Source: Rhabdobacter roseus (lineage in GTDB: Bacteria; Bacteroidota; Bacteroidia; Cytophagales; Spirosomataceae). From it: DNA of 64,000 nt. The notes below the pieces were generated by a model that ran no database searches, had not been told where the DNA came from, and saw only the letters and a program-made list of their open reading frames with translations. Below, in pieces: positions 52,995 through 61,410 of this stretch. Position 1 is the stretch's first letter. Every line of letters begins with the position of its first letter. Location: positions 186,001 to 250,000 of the forward strand of contig NZ_JACHGF010000001.1 of NCBI RefSeq assembly GCF_014202275.1. Reading direction: 5' to 3'. Position numbers and translations under genes: made by a program.

Positions 52995-54590
52995 ATGAAT
53001 AAAAAATGGGTCGCTATTCTGGGAATAGCCCTGAGTACCACCGGCTACGCACAAGACGTAGCGACAACCTACGCCGAGACGATCACGCCCGCGGATCTGA
53101 AGAAACATTTGCTCGTGATCGCCTCCGACAGCCTCGAAGGCCGCGACACCGGCTCACCGGGCCAAAAGAAAGCCGCCGACTACGTGTCGAAGCACTTTGC
53201 GCAGTACGGCCTCAAGCCCATCGCCACCGGTCGTGAAGGGGGTACTTCGTACTACCAGCCCTACAACCTCTACAAGCGTAGCTGGGGCGACGTGTACGTA
53301 AAAGTAGACGGCATGGCCTACAAGTTCAACGAAGATTTTTACCTCAGCGGCCTGCTGCACGTACCTACCGAAGACCGCGTGCCGGTGGTGTGGGCGGGCT
53401 ACGGCATCGAGGCGGATCTCTACAACGACTACACCAACCTGGACGTAACCGGCAAGGCCGTCGTCATTCTGGAAGGCGAGCCCCGGCAAGAGGGTAAAAA
53501 CTACCTGGTGAGTGGTACGGCGGAGAAATCTAAGTGGAGCGGGCCCAACTCCTGGCAGCCCAAAGTAGCGCTGGCGCTCAGCAAGGGGGCCAAGTACGTC
53601 TTTATGGTGTCGGAGAAAGCCGGGAAAGAGTTTGAGCAGGAAGTACGGCGGCGGGCAGCAATGGCCCAGCGGCGCGACTACCTCAGCATGAAGCCCGTTG
53701 AAGAAATCCTGAGCGGCACGGCGGCCTTTACGGTATCCGCAGATCTGGCGGCGAAGCTGCTGAAGACCTCGGCCAAGAACCTGGAAAAGTGGCGGAAGAA
53801 CATTGAAAAAACCGGCAAGCCCGGCACGGACAAAACGCCCGTAGGCATGGTGACGCTGAAAGCCGAGCGCCTCAACGAAACCGTAGAAACCGAAAACGTG
53901 GCGGGGTACCTGGAAGGTACCGATAAAAAAGACGAGGTAATAGTCATCTCGGCCCACCTGGACCACATCGGGATTTCGCCCGACGGGCAGATCAACAACG
54001 GGGCCGACGACGACGGCTCGGGTACGGTGTCGCTGCTGGAGCTGGCCGAGGCCTTTAGCCAGGCCAAAGCCGCCGGGTACGGCCCGCGCCGGAGTATCCT
54101 GTTCCTGAACGTAACGGGCGAAGAAAAAGGGCTCTTTGGCTCGGCCTACTACGCCGAAAACCCGCTGCTGCCGCTCCAGAATACCGTAGCGAACCTGAAC
54201 ATTGACATGATCGGGCGGGTGGATAAGCAGCACGAGACCAACCCCAAGTACGTGTACCTGATCGGCTCCGATAAGCTTTCGTCGGAGCTGCATGCCATCA
54301 GTGAAGCCGCCAACCAGAAATACGTCAACTACCAGCTGGACTATACCTTCAACGATCCCAAGGACCCCAACCGCTTCTACTACCGCTCGGACCACTACAA
54401 CTTTGCCAAGAAGGGTGTTCCGGTGATTTTCTATTTTACGGGCGTTCACGAAGACTACCACCGCCCCGGCGACGAAGTGGAGAAGATCATGTTCGACAAG
54501 CAGGCACCCATCGTGAAGCTGGTGTTTTATACCGCCTGGGAGCTGGCCAACCGCGACGCGCGCATCAAGGTAGATAGCAACAAGCCGTAA
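52995..54590 (+). CDS. M28-family metallopeptidase (exported)
   Basis: 531 residues with signal peptide MNKKWVAILGIALSTTGYAQ. A PA-like insertion lies at about 120-200 (VVWAGYGIEADLYNDYTNLD, VTGKAVVILEGEPRQEG). Catalytic zinc site: His/Asp in VISAHLDHIG, Asp in NNGADDDGSGTVSLLELAEA, Glu pair in NVTGEEKGLFGSAYY, Asp in ANLNIDMIGRVD, and His in YFTGVHEDYHRPGDEVEKI. All five ligands or catalytic acids expected of M28 are present. It would act as an aminopeptidase in the periplasm. The methyltransferase gene starts 44 bp later and may be co-transcribed. Confidence 0.95.
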   Translation: MNKKWVAILGIALSTTGYAQDVATTYAETITPADLKKHLLVIASDSLEGRDTGSPGQKKAADYVSKHFAQYGLKPIATGREGGTSYYQPYNLYKRSWGDVYVKVDGMAYKFNEDFYLSGLLHVPTEDRVPVVWAGYGIEADLYNDYTNLDVTGKAVVILEGEPRQEGKNYLVSGTAEKSKWSGPNSWQPKVALALSKGAKYVFMVSEKAGKEFEQEVRRRAAMAQRRDYLSMKPVEEILSGTAAFTVSADLAAKLLKTSAKNLEKWRKNIEKTGKPGTDKTPVGMVTLKAERLNETVETENVAGYLEGTDKKDEVIVISAHLDHIGISPDGQINNGADDDGSGTVSLLELAEAFSQAKAAGYGPRRSILFLNVTGEEKGLFGSAYYAENPLLPLQNTVANLNIDMIGRVDKQHETNPKYVYLIGSDKLSSELHAISEAANQKYVNYQLDYTFNDPKDPNRFYYRSDHYNFAKKGVPVIFYFTGVHEDYHRPGDEVEKIMFDKQAPIVKLVFYTAWELANRDARIKVDSNKP

Positions 54591-54634
54591 GCTACCCGCC
54601 GAAGTACTTTTTTCAATTTCAAAAGAATTTTCCC

Positions 54635-56017
54635 TTGCCGCAGTCCGTATCACTTCCGGCGGCTTTTGAAGCCCGTCTGAAGGCCCAGCTAGGTACCGAG
54701 TTTACGCCCTTTGAGGAGGCGCTGCGCACGCCTCCGCCCGTCAGCATTCGGCTCAATCCGGCCAAGGTCGACGCGGCCAGGTACCTGGCCGCGCCGCTGG
54801 AGCGGGTACCCTGGCATCCGGCGGGGTACTACCTGCCCGAGCGGCCCGTTTTCACGCTCGACCCTACCTTTCATGCCGGGGCTTACTACGTGCAGGAGGC
54901 CTCGTCTATGATTTTGCACGAGGTACTTACTCAACTCATGCCGTCCCCGTACCCGCTCCGAATTCTGGATTTGTGCGCCGCCCCGGGGGGCAAAAGTACC
55001 CTGCTGGCTTCGTGGATGCCGCCGGGCAGTTTGTTACTCGCCAACGAAGTGATTCGTAGCCGCGTAAATGTACTCAAAGACAACCTGGCCCGCTGGGGTA
55101 GTCCTGACGCTTTTACGTGCAGCTACGACCCGGAAGCTTTTTCCGGCCTCAATGGTTTTTTTGACGTGGTGCTGGTGGATGCCCCCTGCTCGGGCGAAGG
55201 GCTTTTCAGGAAAGACCCCGACGCGATTCAGGAGTGGTCGGAGGAGCACGTACAGCTCTGTGCAGCGCGGCAGCGCCGCATTCTGTCGGCGGCGGTGCAA
55301 CTGGTAGCACCGGGCGGCCTGTTGCTGTACAGTACCTGCACCTACAATGAACTTGAAAACGACCAGAACGCCCAGTGGCTGGCCGAAACCCAGAAACTGA
55401 CGCATCAGGAAGTGAACCTGCCGACTACCCTGGGCGTAAGTACCCGCCACTACGGGTACCAGTGCTACCCCCACCGGCTGCGGGGCGAGGGCTTCTATTT
55501 CGCCGCCTTCCGCCAGGCCAGGGGGGTACCTTTCCGGGGAAAAGCGGCCCGGTATATGGATAAGCTAAAATCCAAATCGCTGCACAAACGCGAGGAAGCC
55601 GCGCTGGCGGATTGGCTCGCCGGCGAATCTGATTTCTTTTTTGTCCAGCGACCGGATGATACCGTGCTGGGCGTACCCCGGCCGCTGAAGGAAGATTTAT
55701 TGTTTCTGGACGCCGCCCTGCCGCAGGGTGTGTGGCTGCGTGAGTTGGGATTGTTTAAAGGCAAAGAATTCATTCCGGCGCAGGATCTAGCCATGAGCAC
55801 GGCCATTGCTCCCGATCTTCCCGCCGCAGAGCTGGATCGGGAAACCGCTTTGCTTTTCTTGAAAAAGGAGCACATCGTGCTGCCCGAGGCTCCCAAAGGC
55901 TGGCTGCTGGCGCGGCACCGGGGCCTCAACCTGGGCTGGATGAAAAACCTGGGGAACCGGGTGAATAACTACCTGCCCAAAGACTGGCGCATCCGGATGG
56001 ACATCCGGGAAGTGTAG
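54635..56017 (+). CDS. RsmF-like 16S rRNA m5C methyltransferase
   Basis: 460 residues from a TTG start at 54635 (reads LPQSVSLPAAFEARLKAQLG); I find no ATG or GTG before it in frame back to the previous gene's end, and the first internal ATG is beyond the N-terminal domain. SAM motif I LDLCAAPGGKSTLLASWMPP, catalytic motif DVVLVDAPCSGEGLFRKDP, and the second Cys in LLYSTCTYNELENDQNAQWL are those of NOL1/NOP2/Sun enzymes, which make 5-methylcytosine. A C-terminal RNA-binding domain (about 330-455) is typical of RsmF rather than RsmB. Ends 12 bp from the convergent barrel-protein gene. Confidence 0.92.
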   Translation: MPQSVSLPAAFEARLKAQLGTEFTPFEEALRTPPPVSIRLNPAKVDAARYLAAPLERVPWHPAGYYLPERPVFTLDPTFHAGAYYVQEASSMILHEVLTQLMPSPYPLRILDLCAAPGGKSTLLASWMPPGSLLLANEVIRSRVNVLKDNLARWGSPDAFTCSYDPEAFSGLNGFFDVVLVDAPCSGEGLFRKDPDAIQEWSEEHVQLCAARQRRILSAAVQLVAPGGLLLYSTCTYNELENDQNAQWLAETQKLTHQEVNLPTTLGVSTRHYGYQCYPHRLRGEGFYFAAFRQARGVPFRGKAARYMDKLKSKSLHKREEAALADWLAGESDFFFVQRPDDTVLGVPRPLKEDLLFLDAALPQGVWLRELGLFKGKEFIPAQDLAMSTAIAPDLPAAELDRETALLFLKKEHIVLPEAPKGWLLARHRGLNLGWMKNLGNRVNNYLPKDWRIRMDIREV

Positions 56018-56029
56018 CCCCAAGGTAGC

Positions 56030-58516
56030 CTAGTACATATCGCCATCGGTGTCTCCACCGCCGTCGCGCTCCCGGCGTTCTTTCTGCTGCTGGACTACCC
56101 GGCCAAAGCGGTACGTGAAGCCCAGGTACGCCACGCGGGTTTCGCGCTTGCTTTCGGTATAGCTGCTGAAGCCTTCACCGAAAGTACGGATACGAAAGCG
56201 CAGCGTATCAAAAATATCGCTCACCCGCAGGTTGACGGACCCGCGCCCTTTCAGTACGTCTTTCTTCACGCCCAGGTCTACGTTGAAAAAGCCCAGGATC
56301 TCACCCTGTGGGATAATGAACGGCGAGCGGTAGTTGACGCTCAGCTGTCCGTCCAGCCCTTTGAAGGTAAAGTTATTGTTGAGGCGGGCGATCCAGCTGC
56401 GGTTGGTTTGGGTCAGTACGTCGGGGATGTCGGCCGCCCCCTGGATGGTCGCGATGAAGTACGAGAAATTTCCGTTGGCCTTCCACCAAGGGGTAATGTC
56501 CTGGTTCAGGATCATCTCCACACCGTACGAATAAGAGCTCGCCAGATTCAGGAAGGTCTGCTCCGTGACGCCGTCGTCGCGCAGGCGGCGGTAGCGGGTC
56601 ACGTTGTCGGTGCTGGCGCGGTAGAAGGCCGTGGTGGTCAGGGAGGTACTTTTACCGTACCAAAGATGGCTCAGCTCAAAGGAATTGATCAGCTCGGGCC
56701 GTAGGTTTGGGTTTCCGTACCGAATATTTAGCGGGTCCGAAATATCCACGAAGGGATTCAGTGCGCGCACCCACGGCCGGTTGATCCGGCGCGTGTAGTT
56801 GACCTGCATCTTTTGGGCCTTGCTCAGGTCGTAGTTCAAGAAAGCACTCGGAAACAGGTACGTATAACTTTGGCGGGCGGTTTGGTTGGTGGTGCGCTGC
56901 TCGGTATGGAGGTCGGTGTGCTCCAGGCGGAGCCCTGCCTGGTAGCTCCATTTTTTGTGCTCGGTGCCAAAGTTAGCGTAAGCCGCACTGGTGTGCTCGT
57001 CGTAGATGAAACGGTTGGAGAGCGTCGGGTCAAAGAGCCATACTTCGGAGCCACCTTCGCGGTTTTCAAACACAAAATCGCCGTCGAGGTAGCGGTTGGT
57101 GTACTTGAGCCCGGCTTCTAGCTTCCCTTTGTTTTTCAGAGGTTCCACAAAATCCGCCTGCAAGACCATGACCTGGTTGTTGTTGGCGCGGGTATTGCGT
57201 TGTAGCAGTGCTGGCGCGCTGGGCAGGTTATTTCCCCCGAAGGTACTTTGGCTAAAAAGCGACAGCTGCTCGCCGGACGAAGTAGCCAGGGTCCCATCAA
57301 AACTAAGTTCGCGTTGCGGCTTTTCGAAGCGCTTGCGCAGGCTCAGCGTGTAGTCGAAGCCCGAGCTGCGTTCTTCCTCGTCGGTCGTACGGACAATGCG
57401 CTGCGAAAGCTGGCGGGTACGGTCGAAGTACTGAAAGTGCCCCTGGTCGCGGTCGCGGTCGTACTCGGGCCGGTACAGTACCGAGCCACTTACGGAAAAC
57501 AGCTTAGCCGCGTCCCAGTCGAAGCCCACGCGGACGTTGTTATTAAAGTCGCGGCTCACGCCCTCGGTACGCTGCTCCAGGTACCGCAGCTCGTCGTTCA
57601 GAAAGTTGTCGCGGGTGTTGTCGCGGTAGCGCCACCGCCGCCGCTCCAGCAGGTTGTAGCTGGCAAAGAGGTTGAGTTTTTTAAACCGGTTGTTGAGGTT
57701 GACGGAGGCATTGTACTTGTCGCGCGTACCGGCCGTAAACTGCGCGTTGCCGTTGAAACCCGCCGCGCGCTCCTGCTTGAGCACAATGTTGATAATACCG
57801 GCGGCCCCGTCGGCGTCGAAGCGCGACGAAGGGTTGGTAATAATCTCCACGCGCTCGATGTTACTGGCCGGGATCTGCTCCAGCACCGCCTGGCGGTCCA
57901 GGCCCGTCAGGCCCGAAGGCTTGCCGTTGATCAGGATGATCACGTTCTCGCTGCCCCGAAGGCTGAGGTTGCCGTCTACGTCCACGGTGACGGAGGGTAC
58001 ATTTTGCATGATGTCGATGGCCGTACCACCCAGCGTGGTAGGTAGTTTGTCCACGTTGACGATCTTCCGGTCCAGGGCGTATTCCATGAGCTCGCGCTGG
58101 CCCGTCACGTTCACGGCCTCCAGCTGCGTAGCCGACTCCTCCAGCGTGAGGGTACCTAGCGAGAGTTGTGGCTTTTGGGCGGTTAAAAAAATGTCACTTT
58201 TTTGAAAGGTATCAAATCCCAGCGACTGCACCAGCAGGTAGTAGTGCCCCAGGGGTAGGTTGAGGAGTTCAAAGTACCCCTTTTCGTCGCTGATTACGCC
58301 CGCTACCGCCGACGAATCGCTGCTCTGGAATAGCGCAACACTCGCAAAAGGCAGGGGAGTGGCGGCACCATCCTGGCGGTACTCCAGGCGCCCCGTGATT
58401 TTACCGTTGACGGGCGTATCGAACACCACAGATTCATCGTCGAGGTCTGACTCCTGCGCCCAGGTGGTGATGGAAAAAAGGAGGAACAAAAGGGTAGTTA
58501 AGGATACTAATTTCAT
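56030..58516 (-). CDS. TonB-dependent receptor-like outer-membrane barrel protein
   Basis: 828 residues with a signal peptide (MKLVSLTTLLFLLFSITTWA). A carboxypeptidase-like domain (about 45-120; GRLEYRQDGAATPLPFASVA) precedes a plug (VNVDKLPTTLGGTAIDIMQN, LSLRGSENVIILINGKPSGL, FDADGAAGIINIVLK), then an outer-membrane-barrel_3 type C-terminal half with many aromatic strands. This is the family whose members lack a SusD partner; the ligand is unknown. The Asp/Gly-rich tail (RRERDGGGDTDGDMY) at the very end, after FGRVVQQQKE, is charged and not a normal barrel end, so the last strand probably ends earlier. Confidence 0.9.
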   Translation of the reverse strand: MKLVSLTTLLFLLFSITTWAQESDLDDESVVFDTPVNGKITGRLEYRQDGAATPLPFASVALFQSSDSSAVAGVISDEKGYFELLNLPLGHYYLLVQSLGFDTFQKSDIFLTAQKPQLSLGTLTLEESATQLEAVNVTGQRELMEYALDRKIVNVDKLPTTLGGTAIDIMQNVPSVTVDVDGNLSLRGSENVIILINGKPSGLTGLDRQAVLEQIPASNIERVEIITNPSSRFDADGAAGIINIVLKQERAAGFNGNAQFTAGTRDKYNASVNLNNRFKKLNLFASYNLLERRRWRYRDNTRDNFLNDELRYLEQRTEGVSRDFNNNVRVGFDWDAAKLFSVSGSVLYRPEYDRDRDQGHFQYFDRTRQLSQRIVRTTDEEERSSGFDYTLSLRKRFEKPQRELSFDGTLATSSGEQLSLFSQSTFGGNNLPSAPALLQRNTRANNNQVMVLQADFVEPLKNKGKLEAGLKYTNRYLDGDFVFENREGGSEVWLFDPTLSNRFIYDEHTSAAYANFGTEHKKWSYQAGLRLEHTDLHTEQRTTNQTARQSYTYLFPSAFLNYDLSKAQKMQVNYTRRINRPWVRALNPFVDISDPLNIRYGNPNLRPELINSFELSHLWYGKSTSLTTTAFYRASTDNVTRYRRLRDDGVTEQTFLNLASSYSYGVEMILNQDITPWWKANGNFSYFIATIQGAADIPDVLTQTNRSWIARLNNNFTFKGLDGQLSVNYRSPFIIPQGEILGFFNVDLGVKKDVLKGRGSVNLRVSDIFDTLRFRIRTFGEGFSSYTESKRETRVAYLGFTYRFGRVVQQQKERRERDGGGDTDGDMY

Positions 58517-58819
58517 GAAGTTGTGGTGGCTAGGTAGGTACTTTCTATTTTTCTTACAAAAAGAGAAAAAGCAGGATAAGTTATTTTAAATCAGATAAAT
58601 GGATTGAGTAAGGTAAAAAAGACCATGCCATGGAAGTACCCACTGGGAATTAAAAAGGATAGGTACAAGTAAGGATACATAGCGGGCGACAGGGGTACTT
58701 TGGAGAGGTACCTTGTACGGGAAAGTCAGCCAGGAGCCCAGTGAAGAAAGGTCCCCATACCAGCCGTACGCCTGGGGAAAATCAGGGACGCTTCCCGGAA
58801 TGAGGCCCCGGAAAGGGGG
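58517..58819. other. 303-bp intergenic region between barrel-protein and yraN genes
   Basis: No gene seen. The A/T-rich half (58540-58650) should carry the barrel-protein promoter, but no exact TTG-N20-TAnnTTTG is found. The GC-rich half holds several GTAC motifs (GGTACAAG, GGTACTTT, GGTACCTT) and no U-tailed hairpin. Confidence 0.4.
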
Positions 58820-59176
58820 CTAATAGAAGGCGTCTTCGAGGTGTCGGATATTGACCCCGCCGTTGGGCAAAATCAAAATCGAAACAATATCGAAGCGGAC
58901 GTCGAAGCGCCAGTCGGTATCGAAGATGTACCGCTCGGCGGCTTTCATGATGAGCCGGGATTTGGTGTAGTTTACAAATTCCTCCGGCATCCCGAAGCCC
59001 GTGCCGCTGCGCGTTTTTACCTCTACAAAAAGCATGAGCTTGCCTTTTTGCGCAATGAGGTCGATCTCGGCGTGCTGGAAGCGGTAGTTTTTCACCACAA
59101 TCTCATAGCCTTTCTCTTTCAGGTACTCGGCGGCGCGGTTCTCGCCCCACTGGCCGGTGTCGTTGTGTGTAGCCAT
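58820..59176 (-). CDS. yraN: YraN/UPF0102 family nuclease-like protein
   Basis: 118 residues of the restriction-endonuclease-like fold. The motif AEIDLIAQKGKLMLFVEVKT carries the Asp, Glu and Lys expected of a PD-(D/E)xK site, after GENRAAEYLKEKGYEIVVKN. Members are widespread; the E. coli role remains uncertain (DNA replication or recombination). The gene is divergent from lipB (about 120 bp between starts). Cytoplasmic. Confidence 0.93.
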   Translation of the reverse strand: MATHNDTGQWGENRAAEYLKEKGYEIVVKNYRFQHAEIDLIAQKGKLMLFVEVKTRSGTGFGMPEEFVNYTKSRLIMKAAERYIFDTDWRFDVRFDIVSILILPNGGVNIRHLEDAFY

Positions 59177-59294
59177 GCGAACAAATTCTTCTAAAAAAAA
59201 CGTTATTCCCTCGTACCCGTTTTTCCGAAAGGTACTTTGCCCTTTTAGAAAATGTATAGAATTGTACCCGCGTGGCGGCTTCGCCTTTGTTGAT

Positions 59295-60041
59295 ATGAAC
59301 CTTCGCTTGAATAAGCACGTTACCTTCCATGCCTTAGACCTGCTTGATTATCAGAAGGCCTGGGATTTTCAGGAGCAACTTTTTGCGGCCACCATTGCCC
59401 GCAAAACCCAAAACCGCACCCTCCCCCCGGAAGCGCAGCTCCCCACGCCCAACCACCTGATCTTCTGCGAGCATCCGCACGTGTATACCCTCGGCAAAAG
59501 CGGCAAGCCCGACCACCTGCTGCTGGACGAAAAGGTACTGGCCGAAAAGCAAGCAACTTTTTACCGCATCAACCGCGGCGGGGACATTACGTACCACGGT
59601 CCTGGCCAGCTGGTGGGGTACCCCATCCTGGACCTGGACAATTTCTTTACGGATATTCACCGCTACATGCGTACCCTGGAGGAGGCCGTGATCCGGACGT
59701 TGGCGGATTTTGGCCTGGACGCGGGCCGGATCGAAGGCCTGACGGGCGTCTGGCTCGACTACGACGCGCAGCGTAACCCGCGCAAGATCTGCGCCATGGG
59801 CGTGAAGGCCAGCCGCTGGGTCACGATGCACGGCTTTGCCCTGAACGTCAACCCCGACCTGACGTACTTTGGGTACATTGTGCCCTGCGGCATTCAGGAC
59901 AAGGCCGTTACGTCCCTGCAGCAGGAACTGGGCCAGCCGGTGGATATGCAGGCGGTGAAGGCGCGCCTAAAAGATCATCTGGCGGCACTGTTTGGCATGG
60001 AGTGGACCAGCCCGGCGCAGGTACCTTCGGAGGTACCTTAG
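59295..60041 (+). CDS. lipB: Octanoyl-[ACP]:protein N-octanoyltransferase (LipB)
   Basis: 248 residues from the ATG at 59295 (MNLRLNKHVTFHALDLLDYQ), the normal LipB length; an upstream in-frame ATG at 59157 adds 46 residues overlapping the divergent yraN start, so it is rejected. LipB moves octanoate from ACP to lipoyl domains. Motifs: INRGGDITYHGPGQLVGYPI, the catalytic Lys in MGVKASRWVTMHGFALNVNP, and the catalytic Cys in GYIVPCGIQDKAVTSL. Cytoplasmic. Followed 119 bp later by a conserved unknown gene. Confidence 0.95.
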   Translation: MNLRLNKHVTFHALDLLDYQKAWDFQEQLFAATIARKTQNRTLPPEAQLPTPNHLIFCEHPHVYTLGKSGKPDHLLLDEKVLAEKQATFYRINRGGDITYHGPGQLVGYPILDLDNFFTDIHRYMRTLEEAVIRTLADFGLDAGRIEGLTGVWLDYDAQRNPRKICAMGVKASRWVTMHGFALNVNPDLTYFGYIVPCGIQDKAVTSLQQELGQPVDMQAVKARLKDHLAALFGMEWTSPAQVPSEVP

Positions 60042-60160
60042 TCAGGATAGTTTAGTAAATGATAGGTACCTGGGAGGTACTTTTGACCAGCCGAAAAAGC
60101 GAACCGAAGGTACTTTTGGATTTGCTGAAAGAAATATAAAAACGATTGTAGCCTACAAAC

Positions 60161-60574
60161 ATGAAGAAAGATATTGATTTTTTACCCGTCGAAGGCATTC
60201 AGGTGGCGATTGTAAAAAAGACCAACGAACTAAACCAGGCAGAGTGGCACGTGGTGCTCCTCAACCGCAACCAGGTACCTATCACCAACGTCTTCGTGAC
60301 CTCCAAAGGCTACGCCAACGGCGAGTCAGGTACCCCCACCGAGCAGCGGACCTCCACGCTGCGGCATTTCTTTGCGGAGGTACCTTCGGGCGGCCACGTG
60401 GTGGTGGAGCCCATCATGCCCGAGCTGTTCCATCTCAACAACGAATACTGGGTCAGCTACTTCATTGAAAGCCAGATCTACGATAAAAAGTTTATCTTCG
60501 TGCCGGATAGCATTGTGGAGGCCAACCTCATGGAAATAATTCCGCTGGGGCTCGAAGGGGTACTTCACGAATAG
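60161..60574 (+). CDS. Conserved protein of unknown function
   Basis: 137 residues, no signal peptide or membrane segment. Conserved-looking stretches: VAIVKKTNELNQAEWHVVLL, NVFVTSKGYANGESGTPTEQ, STLRHFFAEVPSGGHVVVEP, LNNEYWVSYFIESQIYDKKF. I recognise this as a Bacteroidota protein sometimes mislabelled as a phenylalanyl-tRNA synthetase subunit; it has none of that enzyme's motifs. Its pattern of beta strands and loop Gly/Ser suggests a small beta-sandwich. It is followed by the exonuclease gene 74 bp away. Function cannot be given. Confidence 0.75.
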   Translation: MKKDIDFLPVEGIQVAIVKKTNELNQAEWHVVLLNRNQVPITNVFVTSKGYANGESGTPTEQRTSTLRHFFAEVPSGGHVVVEPIMPELFHLNNEYWVSYFIESQIYDKKFIFVPDSIVEANLMEIIPLGLEGVLHE

Positions 60575-60648
60575 GCCGCAAGTACCTGAGGTACCTGCGC
60601 TGCCTGCGGCTCATCCAGCAGTCAGAACCGCGTAAAGTACCTACTGAT

Positions 60649-61410
60649 ATGAATGCCGAATTTCGCCGCCGGGCGCGCCACTTACTTCTCCTGGACATCG
60701 AAACCGTGGCCTGTGCGCCCTCCTACGACCACCTGAGCGAGCGGATGCAGCAGCTCTGGGACAAAAAAGCCAAGCAACTGCGGCAGGGCCCCGACGACCC
60801 CATGAGCCCGGCCGAGCTGTTCTACGACCGGGGCGCTATCTACGCCGAGTTCGGGCGGATCGTGTGCATTGGGTTCGGGGGGTTTTACTGGAACGACCGC
60901 GACGAGATTTCCTTCAAAGTACGTACCTACGCCCACGACGACGAAGCTACCCTCCTGCGCGATTTCAAAAAGCTGGTGGAAAAGTACCCCGCCGACCAGC
61001 TGATCCTGTGCGCCCACAACGGCAAGGAATTTGATTTCCCCTTTATTTGTCGCCGGATGCTCATCCACGGCATTGAGCTGCCGCGGGCGCTGCAACTCTC
61101 CGGTAAAAAGCCCTGGGAAATCCTGCACCAGGATACCATGGAGATGTGGAAGTACGGCGATTACAAGAGCTACACGTCCCTGGATCTGCTGACGGCCGTC
61201 TTTGATATTCCGAGCAGTAAGGACGAGATGCACGGCGGCCAGGTGACGCCCGTGTACTACGAAGAAAACGACCTGGAGAAGATTTGCCGGTATTGCCGCG
61301 AAGACGTGGCCGTACTGGCCCAACTTTATTTACGACTTCACAACATACCCCTTGTGGAGGAAGCCAATATTTTTAAAATAGAAACATCGAATGAGAAAAA
61401 ATCGCTCTAA
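60649..61410 (+). CDS. 3'-5' exonuclease (DnaQ/PolB-exonuclease-like)
   Basis: 253 residues. Exonuclease motif I is LLLLDIETVACAPSYDHLSE (catalytic Asp and Glu), motif II is LCAHNGKEFDFPFICRRM, and motif III is CRYCREDVAVLAQLYLRL, giving the DEDD pattern (with a Tyr/Cys after the third position). Resembles the predicted exonuclease of the PolB-like family found alone in bacteria. It is probably involved in DNA repair or RNA end trimming. Its last 20 bp overlap the RNase R gene, so the two are translationally coupled, which supports an RNA role (inference). Confidence 0.9.
   Translation: MNAEFRRRARHLLLLDIETVACAPSYDHLSERMQQLWDKKAKQLRQGPDDPMSPAELFYDRGAIYAEFGRIVCIGFGGFYWNDRDEISFKVRTYAHDDEATLLRDFKKLVEKYPADQLILCAHNGKEFDFPFICRRMLIHGIELPRALQLSGKKPWEILHQDTMEMWKYGDYKSYTSLDLLTAVFDIPSSKDEMHGGQVTPVYYEENDLEKICRYCREDVAVLAQLYLRLHNIPLVEEANIFKIETSNEKKSL

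Noticed and set aside
53154-54653. 499-codon minus-strand open frame
   Set aside because: Antisense to the M28 peptidase, whose zinc ligands are all present.
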